A stretch of 64,000 nt of DNA, taken from Candidatus Nitrosymbiomonas proteolyticus (GTDB lineage: Bacteria; Armatimonadota; Fimbriimonadia; Fimbriimonadales; Fimbriimonadaceae). Both the position numbers and the translations under genes were made by a program. This document shows positions 51,789 to 60,474 of the stretch, one piece after another. The stretch covers positions 1,878,472 through 1,942,471 of the forward strand of contig AP021858.1 in NCBI GenBank assembly GCA_017347465.1. Direction: 5' to 3'. Every line of letters begins with the position of its first letter. Position 1 is the stretch's first letter. The notes under the pieces were generated by a model. It was not told the DNA's origin, made no database searches, and saw only the letters and a program-made list of their open reading frames with translations.

Positions 51789-52898
51789 ATGGACTTGGGA
51801 CCTCTCTTGGAGCTTTGCGAACAGGGCGTGCGCGACGGCGTGTTTCCGGGAGCAGCGTTTGCGGTGGGCTCGGCGCAGAAGACGGAGGTCGGCTGTGTGG
51901 GTCGACAGCGCTACGAGCCATCCGCGCCGGAAATCACTCCGGCGACCCTCTTCGACATGGCGTCAGTGACCAAGGTCTTCGCCACAACGACCGCCGCCAT
52001 GCTCTTGCACGACGACGGCAAGCTCGACATCGCCGCCCCCGTCGCTCGTTACCTACCCCAATTCGCGGTCGAGGGCAAGAAGGAGATCACCGTTCGAAAC
52101 CTGCTCGTCCACGATTCCGGCCTGCCCGCGTACGCGAACTACCAAGGCAAGCTGACGACCTGCGAGGCGGTGCGCCAGGCTCTGCTCGAAGAGAAGCCCA
52201 TCAATCCTGTAGGGAAGACCACGGTCTACAGTTGCCTGAACGCCATCAGCCTTCAAAGGGTGATCGAGGCCCTCGCTGGTGTCCCGTTGGATCGTTTTCT
52301 TTCGCAGCGGGTGTTCGGGCCGCTCGGGCTTACTTCGACTCTTTTCTGTCCGCCCGAAGCCGACTGGAGCCTCGCGGCGCCGACCGAAAAGATGGCCCGT
52401 TGGCGGCTCTCCTTCCGAAAGGAACCCCCGACCCAACCCGAAGACATCGAGCGCGCGCTCGGGGCTTGGATTCAAGGCGAGGTGCATGATCCTTTGGCCT
52501 ATATGCAGGGCGGGGTCTCGGGCAATGCGGGGCTGTTCTCGACGGTCGGCGACACCGCCAAGTTCCTGCGGATGATGCTGGAAAAGGGGAGCGGTTCGGG
52601 AAAGCAGATCGTTTGCTCGGGCACGGTGGAGGAGTGGACTCGAAGGCAGGGCAGCGAGAGTTCTCGTTCGCTCGGATGGGACACCAAGTCGGCGAAGGGC
52701 TCGTCGGCGGGTTCGAAGTTCTCGATGCGGAGCTTCGGACACACGGGGTTCACAGGCACCTGCGTGTGGGTCGATCCAGAAAACGAGTTGTTCGCCGTAC
52801 TCTTGACCAACCGCGTGCATCCGACTTCAGAAAACTCGAAGATCACGCAGTTTCGTCCGAAGTTCCACGATCTCGTGTTTCGCCTAGCCAAGGGGTAG
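51789..52898 (+). CDS. Beta-lactamase family serine hydrolase (class C / esterase type)
   Basis: 369 residues, no signal peptide, so probably cytoplasmic. Active-site SxxK is SVTK (Ser59, Lys62) in DMASVTKVFATTTAAML. NLLVHDSGLPAYANY and FGHTGFTGTCVW (the HTG equivalent of KTG) fit the family. The middle motif, usually YxN, is YSC in TTVYSCLNAISLQRV, so the Asn is replaced. This group includes esterases, D-aminopeptidases and PBP4-like proteins. Start chosen because the promoter -10 ends seven bases before it; the frame extends 19 codons further up but overlaps that promoter. Confidence 0.88.
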   Translation: MDLGPLLELCEQGVRDGVFPGAAFAVGSAQKTEVGCVGRQRYEPSAPEITPATLFDMASVTKVFATTTAAMLLHDDGKLDIAAPVARYLPQFAVEGKKEITVRNLLVHDSGLPAYANYQGKLTTCEAVRQALLEEKPINPVGKTTVYSCLNAISLQRVIEALAGVPLDRFLSQRVFGPLGLTSTLFCPPEADWSLAAPTEKMARWRLSFRKEPPTQPEDIERALGAWIQGEVHDPLAYMQGGVSGNAGLFSTVGDTAKFLRMMLEKGSGSGKQIVCSGTVEEWTRRQGSESSRSLGWDTKSAKGSSAGSKFSMRSFGHTGFTGTCVWVDPENELFAVLLTNRVHPTSENSKITQFRPKFHDLVFRLAKG

Positions 52899-52916
52899 AA
52901 CCGAGGTCGAAACCGA

Positions 52917-52922
52917 TAGAAT
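52917..52922 (+). promoter_or_regulatory. -10 like element (TAGAAT) of rsmE, leaderless type
   Basis: TAGAAT, GGCTGAGG, ATG (gap 8). It lies 19 bases after the stop of the previous gene. Confidence 0.4.
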
Positions 52923-52930
52923 GGCTGAGG

Positions 52931-53680
52931 ATGAGTCGAACTCAAGCAGGCCGTAAACGCCGCCAATCCGAAGACTTTCGGGCTCTGCCTCGCGTCGTCG
53001 TCGAGGGCTTCTTGCCCGGCGAGCCGGCTGAGCTTCCTCAAGCGGAGTTGGATAAGCTCCGAAAGGTGCTCCGCCTTTCCACCGGAGACCCCCTGTTGAT
53101 CGTGCCCGGCGATGGGACCGTGGTGCGTTGCCGGTTGGAGGGACGCCGAGTCGTGCCGATGGAGACCCTCCATCCCCAAACCGAACCCGCCCTGAAGGTG
53201 ACTCTCGCTCAAGCCTTGCCAAAGGGGGACCGCATCGAAACGATCGTTCGGACTTGTACCGAAATCGGGGTGGCGAGGTTCTGGTTTTTCCCGGCGGCTC
53301 GAAGCGTCGTGCGGTGGGACCCTGGCAAGCGTGAGCACAAGCTACGGCGGCTTGCGGTCATCGCCCGCGAGGCCGTCGAGCAGTGTTTTCGAACCCAGGT
53401 CCCGACGATTGAATTCCTTGAGGGGCTGTCCGATGTGCTGGATCGCGAACCGGGTGCGGTCGTGCTTTCGGAGTCGGAGGGCCTGACCACTTGGCTCCGC
53501 GAAGCCACCGCCCCCAAGCGGGGAAGCGGCGTTACGTTGGTAGTGGGTCCGGAAGGGGGATGGACGCAGTCCGAACTTGCGATGATCGGGCACAGGGGGG
53601 TGACTCTGGGCCCTCGCGTACTGCGAACGGACACGGCCGGCCCCGCTGCGGCCGCGATCCTGCTGCTCGGCGGAGAATGA
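52931..53680 (+). CDS. rsmE: 16S rRNA m3U1498 methyltransferase
   Basis: 249 residues. SPOUT-class RsmE: PRVVVEGFLPGEPAELP with the PUA-like start, QALPKGDRIETIVRTCTEIGV, FFPAARSVVRWDPGKREHKLRRL, EAVEQCFRTQVPTI, and the knotted SAM site VTLVVGPEGGWTQSELAM with LGPRVLRTDTAGPAA. Methylates U1498 in the 30S subunit. Followed 37 bp later by rph. Confidence 0.95.
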   Translation: MSRTQAGRKRRQSEDFRALPRVVVEGFLPGEPAELPQAELDKLRKVLRLSTGDPLLIVPGDGTVVRCRLEGRRVVPMETLHPQTEPALKVTLAQALPKGDRIETIVRTCTEIGVARFWFFPAARSVVRWDPGKREHKLRRLAVIAREAVEQCFRTQVPTIEFLEGLSDVLDREPGAVVLSESEGLTTWLREATAPKRGSGVTLVVGPEGGWTQSELAMIGHRGVTLGPRVLRTDTAGPAAAAILLLGGE

Positions 53681-53717
53681 ACTGGAATCAGGCTCGAAAA
53701 GGTATTCTCCGAGGCGC

Positions 53718-54455
53718 ATGAGAAACGATTCCCGCAAGCCGGGCGACCTTCGTCCGACCTCGCTGCAGAGAGGGTTTGCCAAGTTCGCCGAAGGTTCTTG
53801 CCTCATCAAACAAGGAGACACCCATGTCCTTGTCACGGCAACCGTCGAGGACCGCGTGCCCCCATTTCTGAAGAACTCAGGTAAGGGCTGGGTGACAGCG
53901 GAGTATTCGATGCTGCCCCGATCGGGACGGCAGCGAAACCAAAGGGACACGGGACGCCCGAACGGCCGCTCTCTTGAAATCCAGCGGCTCATCGGGCGGT
54001 CGTTGAGGAGCGTAGTGAACCTGGACGGGCTCGGCGAAAGAACTATCACGCTCGATTGCGATGCGATCCAGGCCGACGGGGGAACGCGTTGCGCTTCGAT
54101 CACCGCGGCCTACGTTGCGCTCCACGACGCCATCTCCTGGATGAAGAAGGAGCGGATGGTCCGCAGTGAGCTTCTCACCACCCCGCTTGCAGCGGTGAGC
54201 GTGGGCATCTATCGCAACCAAGAGCTGCTCGACCTGAATTACGAAGAGGACAAGGACGCCGCGACCGACATGAATGTGGTGATGACTGGCACGGGCAAGT
54301 TCGTCGAGATTCAGGGAACTGCGGAACAGGAGCCGTTTTCCGTCGAGACGATGGGCAGGATGCTCAGCCTTGCGAAGTCCGGCATCGACAAGTTGATCGA
54401 ACTCCAGAATGCGGCGTTAGAGTCGAGCCAGGGGTTCGTCGAGTGGCGTCCGTGA
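53718..54455 (+). CDS. rph: Ribonuclease PH
   Basis: 245 residues. Phosphorolytic 3' exonuclease that trims tRNA 3' ends. R-GRKPGD-like opening (DSRKPGDLRPTSLQRGF), HVLVTATVEDRVPPFL, GWVTAEYSMLPRSGRQRNQRD, GRSLEIQRLIGRSLRSVV and the catalytic DCDAIQADGGTRCASITAAY are complete. TATTCT nine bases before the ATG may be another near-leaderless promoter. Overlaps rdgB by 13 bp or 4 bp depending on the rdgB start. Confidence 0.96.
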   Translation: MRNDSRKPGDLRPTSLQRGFAKFAEGSCLIKQGDTHVLVTATVEDRVPPFLKNSGKGWVTAEYSMLPRSGRQRNQRDTGRPNGRSLEIQRLIGRSLRSVVNLDGLGERTITLDCDAIQADGGTRCASITAAYVALHDAISWMKKERMVRSELLTTPLAAVSVGIYRNQELLDLNYEEDKDAATDMNVVMTGTGKFVEIQGTAEQEPFSVETMGRMLSLAKSGIDKLIELQNAALESSQGFVEWRP

Positions 54456-55066
54456 TCGCCAAGCTGGTGCTTGCGACCTTCAATCCTGCGAAGGCGCGTG
54501 AGATGCGACAGATTCTGTCCCGCTGCGCTCCGGCGATCGAGTTCCTCGTTCTGAGCGACTTTCCAGGGGCGATCGAAGCCGATGAGACCGGATCGACGTA
54601 TGCCGAGAACGCTCTGATCAAGGCCCGAGCCGCCGCCGCTTTCACCGGGGAGTGGGCCGTTTCAGACGACGCCGGGCTCGAAATCGACGCCCTCGAAGGC
54701 GCGCCGGGGCTGCACTCCAAGAGATTCGAAGGGGTCGAAACCGATTTCCCGAGCAAAATGCGCAGGATCCTCGAGTTGATGGAGGGCGTGCCCGAAGACG
54801 AGCGAGCCGCGCGCTTCCGCTGCTGCGTTGCCCTTTGTCCTCCGCCCGCGGTTTCCCAAGTGTGCGAGGTTTTTGAGGCCGTTTGCGAGGGCCGAATCGC
54901 AAGGCAAACGAAGGGGGATTATGGATTCGGGTATGACCCGATCTTCTACTTGCCGGAACCGAACGCTCACATGGCAGAACTTCCTCCCGAAGAGAAACAC
55001 AGGGTCAGTCATCGAGGCAAGGTGCTCGCGATGCTCTGCGCCCGTCTGGCGCGTCCCAACGAATAG
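54443..55066 (+). CDS. rdgB: XTP/dITP diphosphatase (Ham1/RdgB)
   Basis: 207 residues. House-cleaning enzyme that hydrolyses ITP, dITP and XTP. LVLATFNPAKAREMRQIL, SDDAGLEIDALEGAPGLHSKRF, GDYGFGYDPIFYLP and HRVSHRGKVLAML are the family blocks. GTG at 54443 is taken as start; a second GTG at 54452 overlaps the rph stop as GTGA and is equally plausible. The rph-rdgB neighbourhood is common in bacteria. Confidence 0.94.
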   Translation: MASVIAKLVLATFNPAKAREMRQILSRCAPAIEFLVLSDFPGAIEADETGSTYAENALIKARAAAAFTGEWAVSDDAGLEIDALEGAPGLHSKRFEGVETDFPSKMRRILELMEGVPEDERAARFRCCVALCPPPAVSQVCEVFEAVCEGRIARQTKGDYGFGYDPIFYLPEPNAHMAELPPEEKHRVSHRGKVLAMLCARLARPNE

Positions 55067-55151
55067 GCGACCTGCAAGCGCGAAGTTTCCGGCGATCGGA
55101 GAGGAACCACGAAGTCGCTGGCGAACTGGCCAGAGGGAGGAACCCAAAGGG

Positions 55152-55904
55152 ATGAGATCGGCCGACTACGGGATTGACGCTCCAAACATGCAGCGCGCGC
55201 TGTGGATTCTCGGCGCCCTTGGGGTCGCGCTGGCTTTCGCCTATCCGCCGCTGGGTCAGTACACCGTGTACGTTGGCGCGGCGTTCCTCGCCTCCGCTCT
55301 CGTCATGTTTTGGGGCAGTAAGGTCGGCAAACTCAAAGCCGTAGAACGAATGTTGAACGAATTCCCATGGACCGGCAACGAACGCGTGCTGGACGTGGGT
55401 TGCGGCAGAGGGCTTCCGCTGATCTCGGTGGCCCGTCGGCTCATCAAAGGGCGAGCGACAGGCGTCGACGTTTGGCGGGATGTGGACCTTGCCAACAACC
55501 GGATGGAGCGAACGCTCGAGAACATCTCTATCGAGCGAGTGGGGAACCGAGCGGATGTTCGGGACGGCGATGCCCGAGAGCTTCCTTTCGAAGACGAGAC
55601 CTTCGATGCGGTCGTGTCGAGTTGGGCCGTCCATAACATCGCGGTGCGGTCGGGGCGAATGCAAGCGATCCGCGAAATGGTTCGGGTGCTTCGTCCCGGA
55701 GGTTGGATCGGCATTCTCGATATCGAAGACACGAAGGATTACGTCAGCGAATTGCGGGCACTGGGGATGCTGTCCGTGACGCGAAAGGGTCCCAGCTTCT
55801 TGTTCTTGATCCCCACCTACCAGGTCACCGCATGGAAACCCGAGCCCGAACGAACTGGGGAAGAAGAAGCGGCGAAGGAAGAGGCCGTACCCGTGATGGC
55901 TTAG
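55152..55904 (+). CDS. Class I SAM-dependent methyltransferase, membrane-anchored
   Basis: 250 residues. Two membrane spans near 15-33 and 38-55 (WILGALGVALAFAYPPLG, VYVGAAFLASALVMF), then a methyltransferase domain with motif I VLDVGCGRGLPLISVARRL, the acidic position GVDVWRD, and FDAVVSSWAVHNIA and VLRPGGWIGILDIED. Substrate unknown; the topology is seen in some uncharacterised bacterial enzymes acting at the membrane. AAGGG six bases before the ATG. Acidic tail of 20 residues. Convergent with proline dehydrogenase, overlapping by 4 bp. Confidence 0.85.
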   Translation: MRSADYGIDAPNMQRALWILGALGVALAFAYPPLGQYTVYVGAAFLASALVMFWGSKVGKLKAVERMLNEFPWTGNERVLDVGCGRGLPLISVARRLIKGRATGVDVWRDVDLANNRMERTLENISIERVGNRADVRDGDARELPFEDETFDAVVSSWAVHNIAVRSGRMQAIREMVRVLRPGGWIGILDIEDTKDYVSELRALGMLSVTRKGPSFLFLIPTYQVTAWKPEPERTGEEEAAKEEAVPVMA

Positions 55905-56878
55905 CCCTTAAAGAGGGCCTTGACGATGAACAATAGGTTGGCAGGACGTTCAGCGAGTCGCCGCGTGAAGTAGGGGTACCAACTCTCCCCAAACGGAACG
56001 TACACCCGCACGTTGTAGCCTTCGGAGAGCAACTTGGCCTGAAGGTCCCGGCGAATTCCGTAGAGCATTTGAAACTCGAAAACGCGCTTGTCGATCCCCT
56101 TCTCGGCAATGAACTTGAGGAGCGATTCGATGACCTTCGCATCGTGGGTGGCGATCGCCGGGTACTTGCCCTCGATGAGCAGCTTCTTCGATTGTTCTTC
56201 GAACGCCCGATCGACTTCAGCCTTGTCGGTGATCGCCACGCCGGCAGGTTCGAGGTAGGCGCCCTTGACCAACCGCAGACGTATTCCTTGCCGGACGCAC
56301 CGATCGAGGTCCTCGCCGGTTCGGTGCAGGTAGGACTGAAGCACGGTGCCGGTGCAGGGAAACTCGGCGAAGACCTTTTCAACGAGTTGGAGCGTTCGTT
56401 CGGTATAGGCCGAGTGCTCCATATCGACTCGGACAAAGGTCTGCAGCTCGGCTGCGAGCCTTGTGACGCTGCGATAGTGTTCGAGCGCGACGTCGTCTCC
56501 TAGGTCGAGGCCGCATTGAGTGAGCTTGATGGAGATGTTCCCGCGTTCGACGGGCGACTCTCCTTCGGCGCCGAGGTAGCACGCTCGATCTACGGGCGTG
56601 GGCCCGCTCGCGCAACTGGCGCTGAGTCTACGGAGCATCGCTTGAAATGTGAGTGCCGCAGCTTCCGCTTCTTCCCGTGAGCGAACGTTCTCCCCCAGAT
56701 AGTCGAGGGTCACCCAATAGCCCTCGGAAGTGAGTCTCTGGGCGATCTCAATCGCAGATTCGAGGCTTTCCCCCGCAATGAAGCGGCGCACGAGCGGCCG
56801 GAGCAGAAAGGTCTTGCGGACGAGCCACTCCGTGAATCTCCAGGAAGCGATTTTGAGGGTGAGGGAGCGGACCAGCAT
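55901..56878 (-). CDS. Proline dehydrogenase
   Basis: 325 residues, monofunctional PutB/ProDH type. FAD-dependent TIM barrel oxidising proline to pyrroline-5-carboxylate: NISIKLTQCGLDLGDDVA, FVRVDMEHSAYTERTL, QSYLHRTGEDLDRCV, RLRLVKGAYLEP, and EFQMLYGIRRDLQ with VYVPFGESWYPYFTRRLAERP at the end. All key residues appear present. Starts 14 bases after the dus stop, so likely in one transcript with it. The pyrroline-5-carboxylate dehydrogenase is not in the window. Confidence 0.94.
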   Translation of the reverse strand: MLVRSLTLKIASWRFTEWLVRKTFLLRPLVRRFIAGESLESAIEIAQRLTSEGYWVTLDYLGENVRSREEAEAAALTFQAMLRRLSASCASGPTPVDRACYLGAEGESPVERGNISIKLTQCGLDLGDDVALEHYRSVTRLAAELQTFVRVDMEHSAYTERTLQLVEKVFAEFPCTGTVLQSYLHRTGEDLDRCVRQGIRLRLVKGAYLEPAGVAITDKAEVDRAFEEQSKKLLIEGKYPAIATHDAKVIESLLKFIAEKGIDKRVFEFQMLYGIRRDLQAKLLSEGYNVRVYVPFGESWYPYFTRRLAERPANLLFIVKALFKG

Positions 56879-56892
56879 GGGGCGGCGAGAGT

Positions 56893-57975
56893 TTACACCG
56901 CAGCCCCAATTCCGGGCGACGGATCGGGGCACGCCTTCGCGAAAGTCTCAAGCACATCGCGAAACTCTTCGAGCGAGCTGCACGAGGTGAGCCTTGCGCG
57001 AGCCTGAGATGCGCCAGGGTAGCCCTTGATGTAGAGTGGAATCTGACCCCTCAGTCTCCGACAAGCCCGGCGCTCCGCGTCTTCGACGATGGGTTGAGGG
57101 ATGGCTTCGACCTCGTCCCACTCGGCCACTCCCGCCTCAAAGGCGATGAGCCAACGAAGGTGTTGCAGCGCGACTTCGATGCGCTCTCGCAGACTCGGAG
57201 GACGCGGGATTTGGCGACCCTCGACCGCGGCGACGATCTCCGCCAATCGCCACGGGTTGGAAATCGCGGCGCGTCCCACCATGACCCCGTCACAACCGGT
57301 TTCGGCAAACATCCGCAGCGCATCGCTACCCGACCGGATGTCCCCGTTGCCCACCAAGGGGATCTGGATCGCCTCGCGGAGCCGCCGGATCAGGTCCCAG
57401 TCGGCCTCGCCCTCGAAACCCTGCTTTGCGAACCTCGCATGGAGCGTCAGCATTTTCGCCCCCGCCGATTCAAACCGTTGGGCCAATTCCGGCGCGGCGA
57501 ACTCGGAGTAGTCCCACCCCGCCCGAACCTTGACGGTCACCGGAATCCGGACGGCCTTGACGACGGCCCCGACGATCCGCTCGGCCGTCGAAGCGTCCTT
57601 GAGCAGCGCGGCCCCCGAACCCGTGCGGCAGACTTTGGGCACCCAGCATCCCATGTTGATGTCCACCAGGTCGGCGCCCGCCTCTTCCACGACCCGTGCC
57701 GTCTCCGCCATCACCTCCGGATCGCCGCCGAAAATCTGGACTCCAATGGGCCGCTCGTCGGGATGGACCCTCAGTTTCTGCAACGACTTCGCCGCGCCAT
57801 AGTGGAGGGCCATCGCGCTGACGAACTCGGTCACCACCAGCCCGGGCCGGCCGATTCTCTTTGCGATGCGGCGAAACGGCTGGTTTGTGACCTCTTCCAT
57901 CGGCGCGAGCACCACGGGCGGATCGATCTCGACCGCGCCCACGCGAATCGGCTGGGGTGATTTGAGTCTACTCAT
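56893..57975 (-). CDS. dusB: tRNA-dihydrouridine synthase (DusB-like)
   Basis: 360 residues. FMN TIM-barrel enzyme reducing uridine in tRNA: VLAPMEEVTNQPFRRIAKR, VGVQIFGGDPE-like PIGVQIFGGDPEVMAET, DINMGCWVPKVCRTGSGAALL with the catalytic Cys region, IPVTVKVRAGWDYSE, LVGNGDIRSGSDALRM and DGVMVGRAAISNPW. First gene of the pair with proline dehydrogenase. Confidence 0.93.
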   Translation of the reverse strand: MSRLKSPQPIRVGAVEIDPPVVLAPMEEVTNQPFRRIAKRIGRPGLVVTEFVSAMALHYGAAKSLQKLRVHPDERPIGVQIFGGDPEVMAETARVVEEAGADLVDINMGCWVPKVCRTGSGAALLKDASTAERIVGAVVKAVRIPVTVKVRAGWDYSEFAAPELAQRFESAGAKMLTLHARFAKQGFEGEADWDLIRRLREAIQIPLVGNGDIRSGSDALRMFAETGCDGVMVGRAAISNPWRLAEIVAAVEGRQIPRPPSLRERIEVALQHLRWLIAFEAGVAEWDEVEAIPQPIVEDAERRACRRLRGQIPLYIKGYPGASQARARLTSCSSLEEFRDVLETFAKACPDPSPGIGAAV

Positions 57976-58119
57976 GCGTCAAAGGGCCAGTACTTTTGCT
58001 AGACCTGTACGATTCGTCGGCTGTACATCGGCTTGGGTTGTCGTATCATAGCTTCAATGATCCCGGAGTTTGCCGGGCAATTCGGGCGTTTGGTACGCCA
58101 CTTGCTGAGGAGAAGGGTA

Positions 58120-58992
58120 ATGGTGATGAAGAGAAGTTTCGCCGTGATGGCTATGGTCGCGGCGGTTTCGTCGGTGTTCGCTGTCTACGGGCGTCTTACG
58201 GGCCCCAGCGATTCAGATTCGACTTTCACTTGGGTCGGCCGTGTCGGAAACGCCTCGGGCACGGTCATTGCCCCCAATTGGGTTCTAACAGCCCGCCACG
58301 TTTCGGGCACATTCAACTTGAACGGCACGGACATCGCTCACGACGCGAGGTTCGAGCACCCCACTTCCGACTTGGCTCTGCTGCGGTTCTCGACTCCGTT
58401 CGCGGGGTTCCATCCGCTGTTCAACGGTTCGGCATTGGGCCGAGAAGCGTCGATCGTCGGTTTTGGCAACTCGGGAACGCCCCGAACGAACCTGACGGGC
58501 TATAACTGGGTAACGGCCGCGGGGACCCGTAGAGCCGTTACGAACAACGTCGGTCTGACCCAAACTCTGGCCGTCAACTACGGCGGCAGCATCGGGGTTC
58601 TCAACGTGGCGATGTACCTCGCCGATCTGGATTCGCACGATCCGGGAACTCCCGCGCCGTACGACCGGGATTGGTTTGGTGACGGCGGGGCAACTTCGAA
58701 CGAAGGCAACGTCAGCGTGGGCGACTCGGGTGGGAGTTGGCTCGTCGACGATGGGGGAGTCTGGAAAGTGGCCGGAGTGACTTCGGTCCGGTTTTTTGCC
58801 GACCCGCTGCCCGCCGGAGCCACAGGCGATCCGGACCCGTTCATGGCGTTTGGAGTCAGCGGCTCGGGAGCGGTCAACCTCAACGACCCGAACAACTGGA
58901 ACTGGATTCAGGCAACGATGGTCCCTGAACCCGCCACCCTTATTGCATTGGGCATCGGGGTCGCCGCCACCCTTCGCCGACGTCGAAAGTAA
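58120..58992 (+). CDS. PEP-CTERM trypsin-like serine protease
   Basis: 290 residues. Signal peptide to about residue 22. S1-type triad: His60 in NWVLTARHVSG, Asp84 in HPTSDLALLRF, Ser in VGDSGGSWLVDDG (about 208). Ends VPEPATLIALGIGVAATL then RRRRK, an exosortase sorting tail. So it is an active-looking protease destined for the envelope. The usual Cys after Ala in TAAHC is replaced (TARHV), so the first disulphide is absent. AGGAG seven bases before the ATG at 58120; a second ATG is two codons on. Terminator follows. Confidence 0.9.
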   Translation: MVMKRSFAVMAMVAAVSSVFAVYGRLTGPSDSDSTFTWVGRVGNASGTVIAPNWVLTARHVSGTFNLNGTDIAHDARFEHPTSDLALLRFSTPFAGFHPLFNGSALGREASIVGFGNSGTPRTNLTGYNWVTAAGTRRAVTNNVGLTQTLAVNYGGSIGVLNVAMYLADLDSHDPGTPAPYDRDWFGDGGATSNEGNVSVGDSGGSWLVDDGGVWKVAGVTSVRFFADPLPAGATGDPDPFMAFGVSGSGAVNLNDPNNWNWIQATMVPEPATLIALGIGVAATLRRRRK

Positions 58993-59018
58993 CGCTCGCC
59001 TCGCGGCGGGTTCTTGCA

Positions 59019-59052
59019 GGCTCTCGCCCCAGTGGGCGAGGGCCTTTTGCTT
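59019..59052 (+). terminator. Intrinsic terminator after PEP-CTERM protease gene
   Basis: Ten-pair stem GCTCTCGCCC/GGGCGAGGGC (one G-T) with CAGT loop, then CTTTTGCTT. Confidence 0.75.
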
Positions 59053-59106
59053 GACAAGCGGAACGGACCGAACCCAAAATCCTCAGCAATCGCCGGGGGA
59101 TCGAAA

Positions 59107-60261
59107 ATGGCAAAGCGAGTACTTAATGTTGGGTTGATCGGCTACCAGTTCATGGGCAAAGCCCACAGCAACATGTACCGGCAGGTCGGCCACTACTTCG
59201 ACCTCGACATCGAAGTGAACATGCACACGCTTTGCGGTCGAACCGCCCACGCGGTAGAGGCAGCAGCCGAGAAGCTCGGCTGGGCGAACGTGGCCACCGA
59301 TTGGCGAGCCGTCGTCGAGAATCCTGAGATCGACGTCATCGATGTCTCGACTCCAGGGGACAGCCATTGCGAAATCGCCTGCGCCGCCGCCGAAGCGGGC
59401 AAGATGGTGTTCTGCGAGAAGCCGATCGGAAACACGCTCAAACAAGCCAAGGACATGCTCGAAGCCGTCCGGCTGAACGGCGTTCCCAATCTGGTGTTTC
59501 ACAACTACCGCGCTGCGCCGGCGGTCGCGCTCGCAAAGATCATGATCGATTCGGGCCGTCTGGGGACGATCTATCACATGAGGGCGACCTACCTTCAGGA
59601 TTGGATCGCAGACCCTCAGTTTCCCCTTGTATGGCGGTTGCAGAAGGAGCGGGCCGGGAGCGGGGCCCTAGGCGACATTCATTCCCACATCATCGACTTG
59701 GGGCGGTTTCTGTTGGGCGAATTTGAGTCCGTGGTAGGGAAGCTACACACGTTCATCGAAGAGCGGCCTCTTGTGGCGGCGACGGACGACAAGCTGGGCG
59801 CGAAGGCCTCGGAGCAAATGGGGAAGGTGACCGTGGACGACGCCTCGATGTGCCTCGCCAAGTTTCGGTGCGGCGCGCTGGGCACGTTTGAGGCCTCTCG
59901 CTTTGCGGTAGGGCGTAAGAACTACAACCGCTTCGAAATCAACGGCTCGAAGGGCTCGGTGGTATTCAACCTCGAACGGATGAACGAACTGGAGTATTAC
60001 AACGCCGCCGACCCGGACGGAGAGCAGGGATTTCGGCTGATCCAAGCGACCGAAGCGGCGCATCCCTACGCTGGCCATTACTGGCCTCCGGGCCACATCA
60101 TCGGCTACGAGCACACCTTCATCAACCTGATGGCCGATGCGCTCTCCGCGATTTCCGAGGGGAAACGGTGCTCGCCCGACTTCCAAGATGGCTACGAAAA
60201 CCAGAGGGTCCTCGACGCCATCGAGCGGAGTTCGCTCTCGGGAAGCTGGGTGAATCTCTGA
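59107..60261 (+). CDS. Gfo/Idh/MocA family oxidoreductase
   Basis: 384 residues. N-terminal Rossmann domain NVGLIGYQFMGKAHSNMYR, IDVIDVSTPGDSHCEIACA, and the catalytic EKPIGNTL; C-terminal sugar-binding domain with GALGDIHSHIIDLGRFLLG (conserved His/Asp pair) and RFEINGSKGSVVFNLERM. NAD(P)-dependent oxidoreductase of a sugar or inositol derivative, substrate unknown. It has no signal peptide, so it is cytoplasmic. Lone gene, 54 bp after a terminator. Confidence 0.92.
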   Translation: MAKRVLNVGLIGYQFMGKAHSNMYRQVGHYFDLDIEVNMHTLCGRTAHAVEAAAEKLGWANVATDWRAVVENPEIDVIDVSTPGDSHCEIACAAAEAGKMVFCEKPIGNTLKQAKDMLEAVRLNGVPNLVFHNYRAAPAVALAKIMIDSGRLGTIYHMRATYLQDWIADPQFPLVWRLQKERAGSGALGDIHSHIIDLGRFLLGEFESVVGKLHTFIEERPLVAATDDKLGAKASEQMGKVTVDDASMCLAKFRCGALGTFEASRFAVGRKNYNRFEINGSKGSVVFNLERMNELEYYNAADPDGEQGFRLIQATEAAHPYAGHYWPPGHIIGYEHTFINLMADALSAISEGKRCSPDFQDGYENQRVLDAIERSSLSGSWVNL

Positions 60262-60474
60262 GGATTTCGCAAAAAGCGCGCTCGTTGCTGTAACTTCTGC
60301 GGGGCTGGGGAGTCTTTACAAGCATAGGGGGCGGATTTCCCGTACGGATTCCGGAACGCACGGATGCGACGGCACAGTACGAAATACATCGGAAAGCACA
60401 AAAAAGGGCACGAAATTCGCGCTCGCGGTATAGCTTCTTCCACCAGTTCGACTAAAATACACAGTGGAGATCGT
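60262..60474 (+). other. Intergenic region before the beta-barrel gene
   Basis: 213 bp without a gene. TAAAAT at 60453-60458 is a possible -10 for the downstream gene; no clear -35 is seen. Confidence 0.5.
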
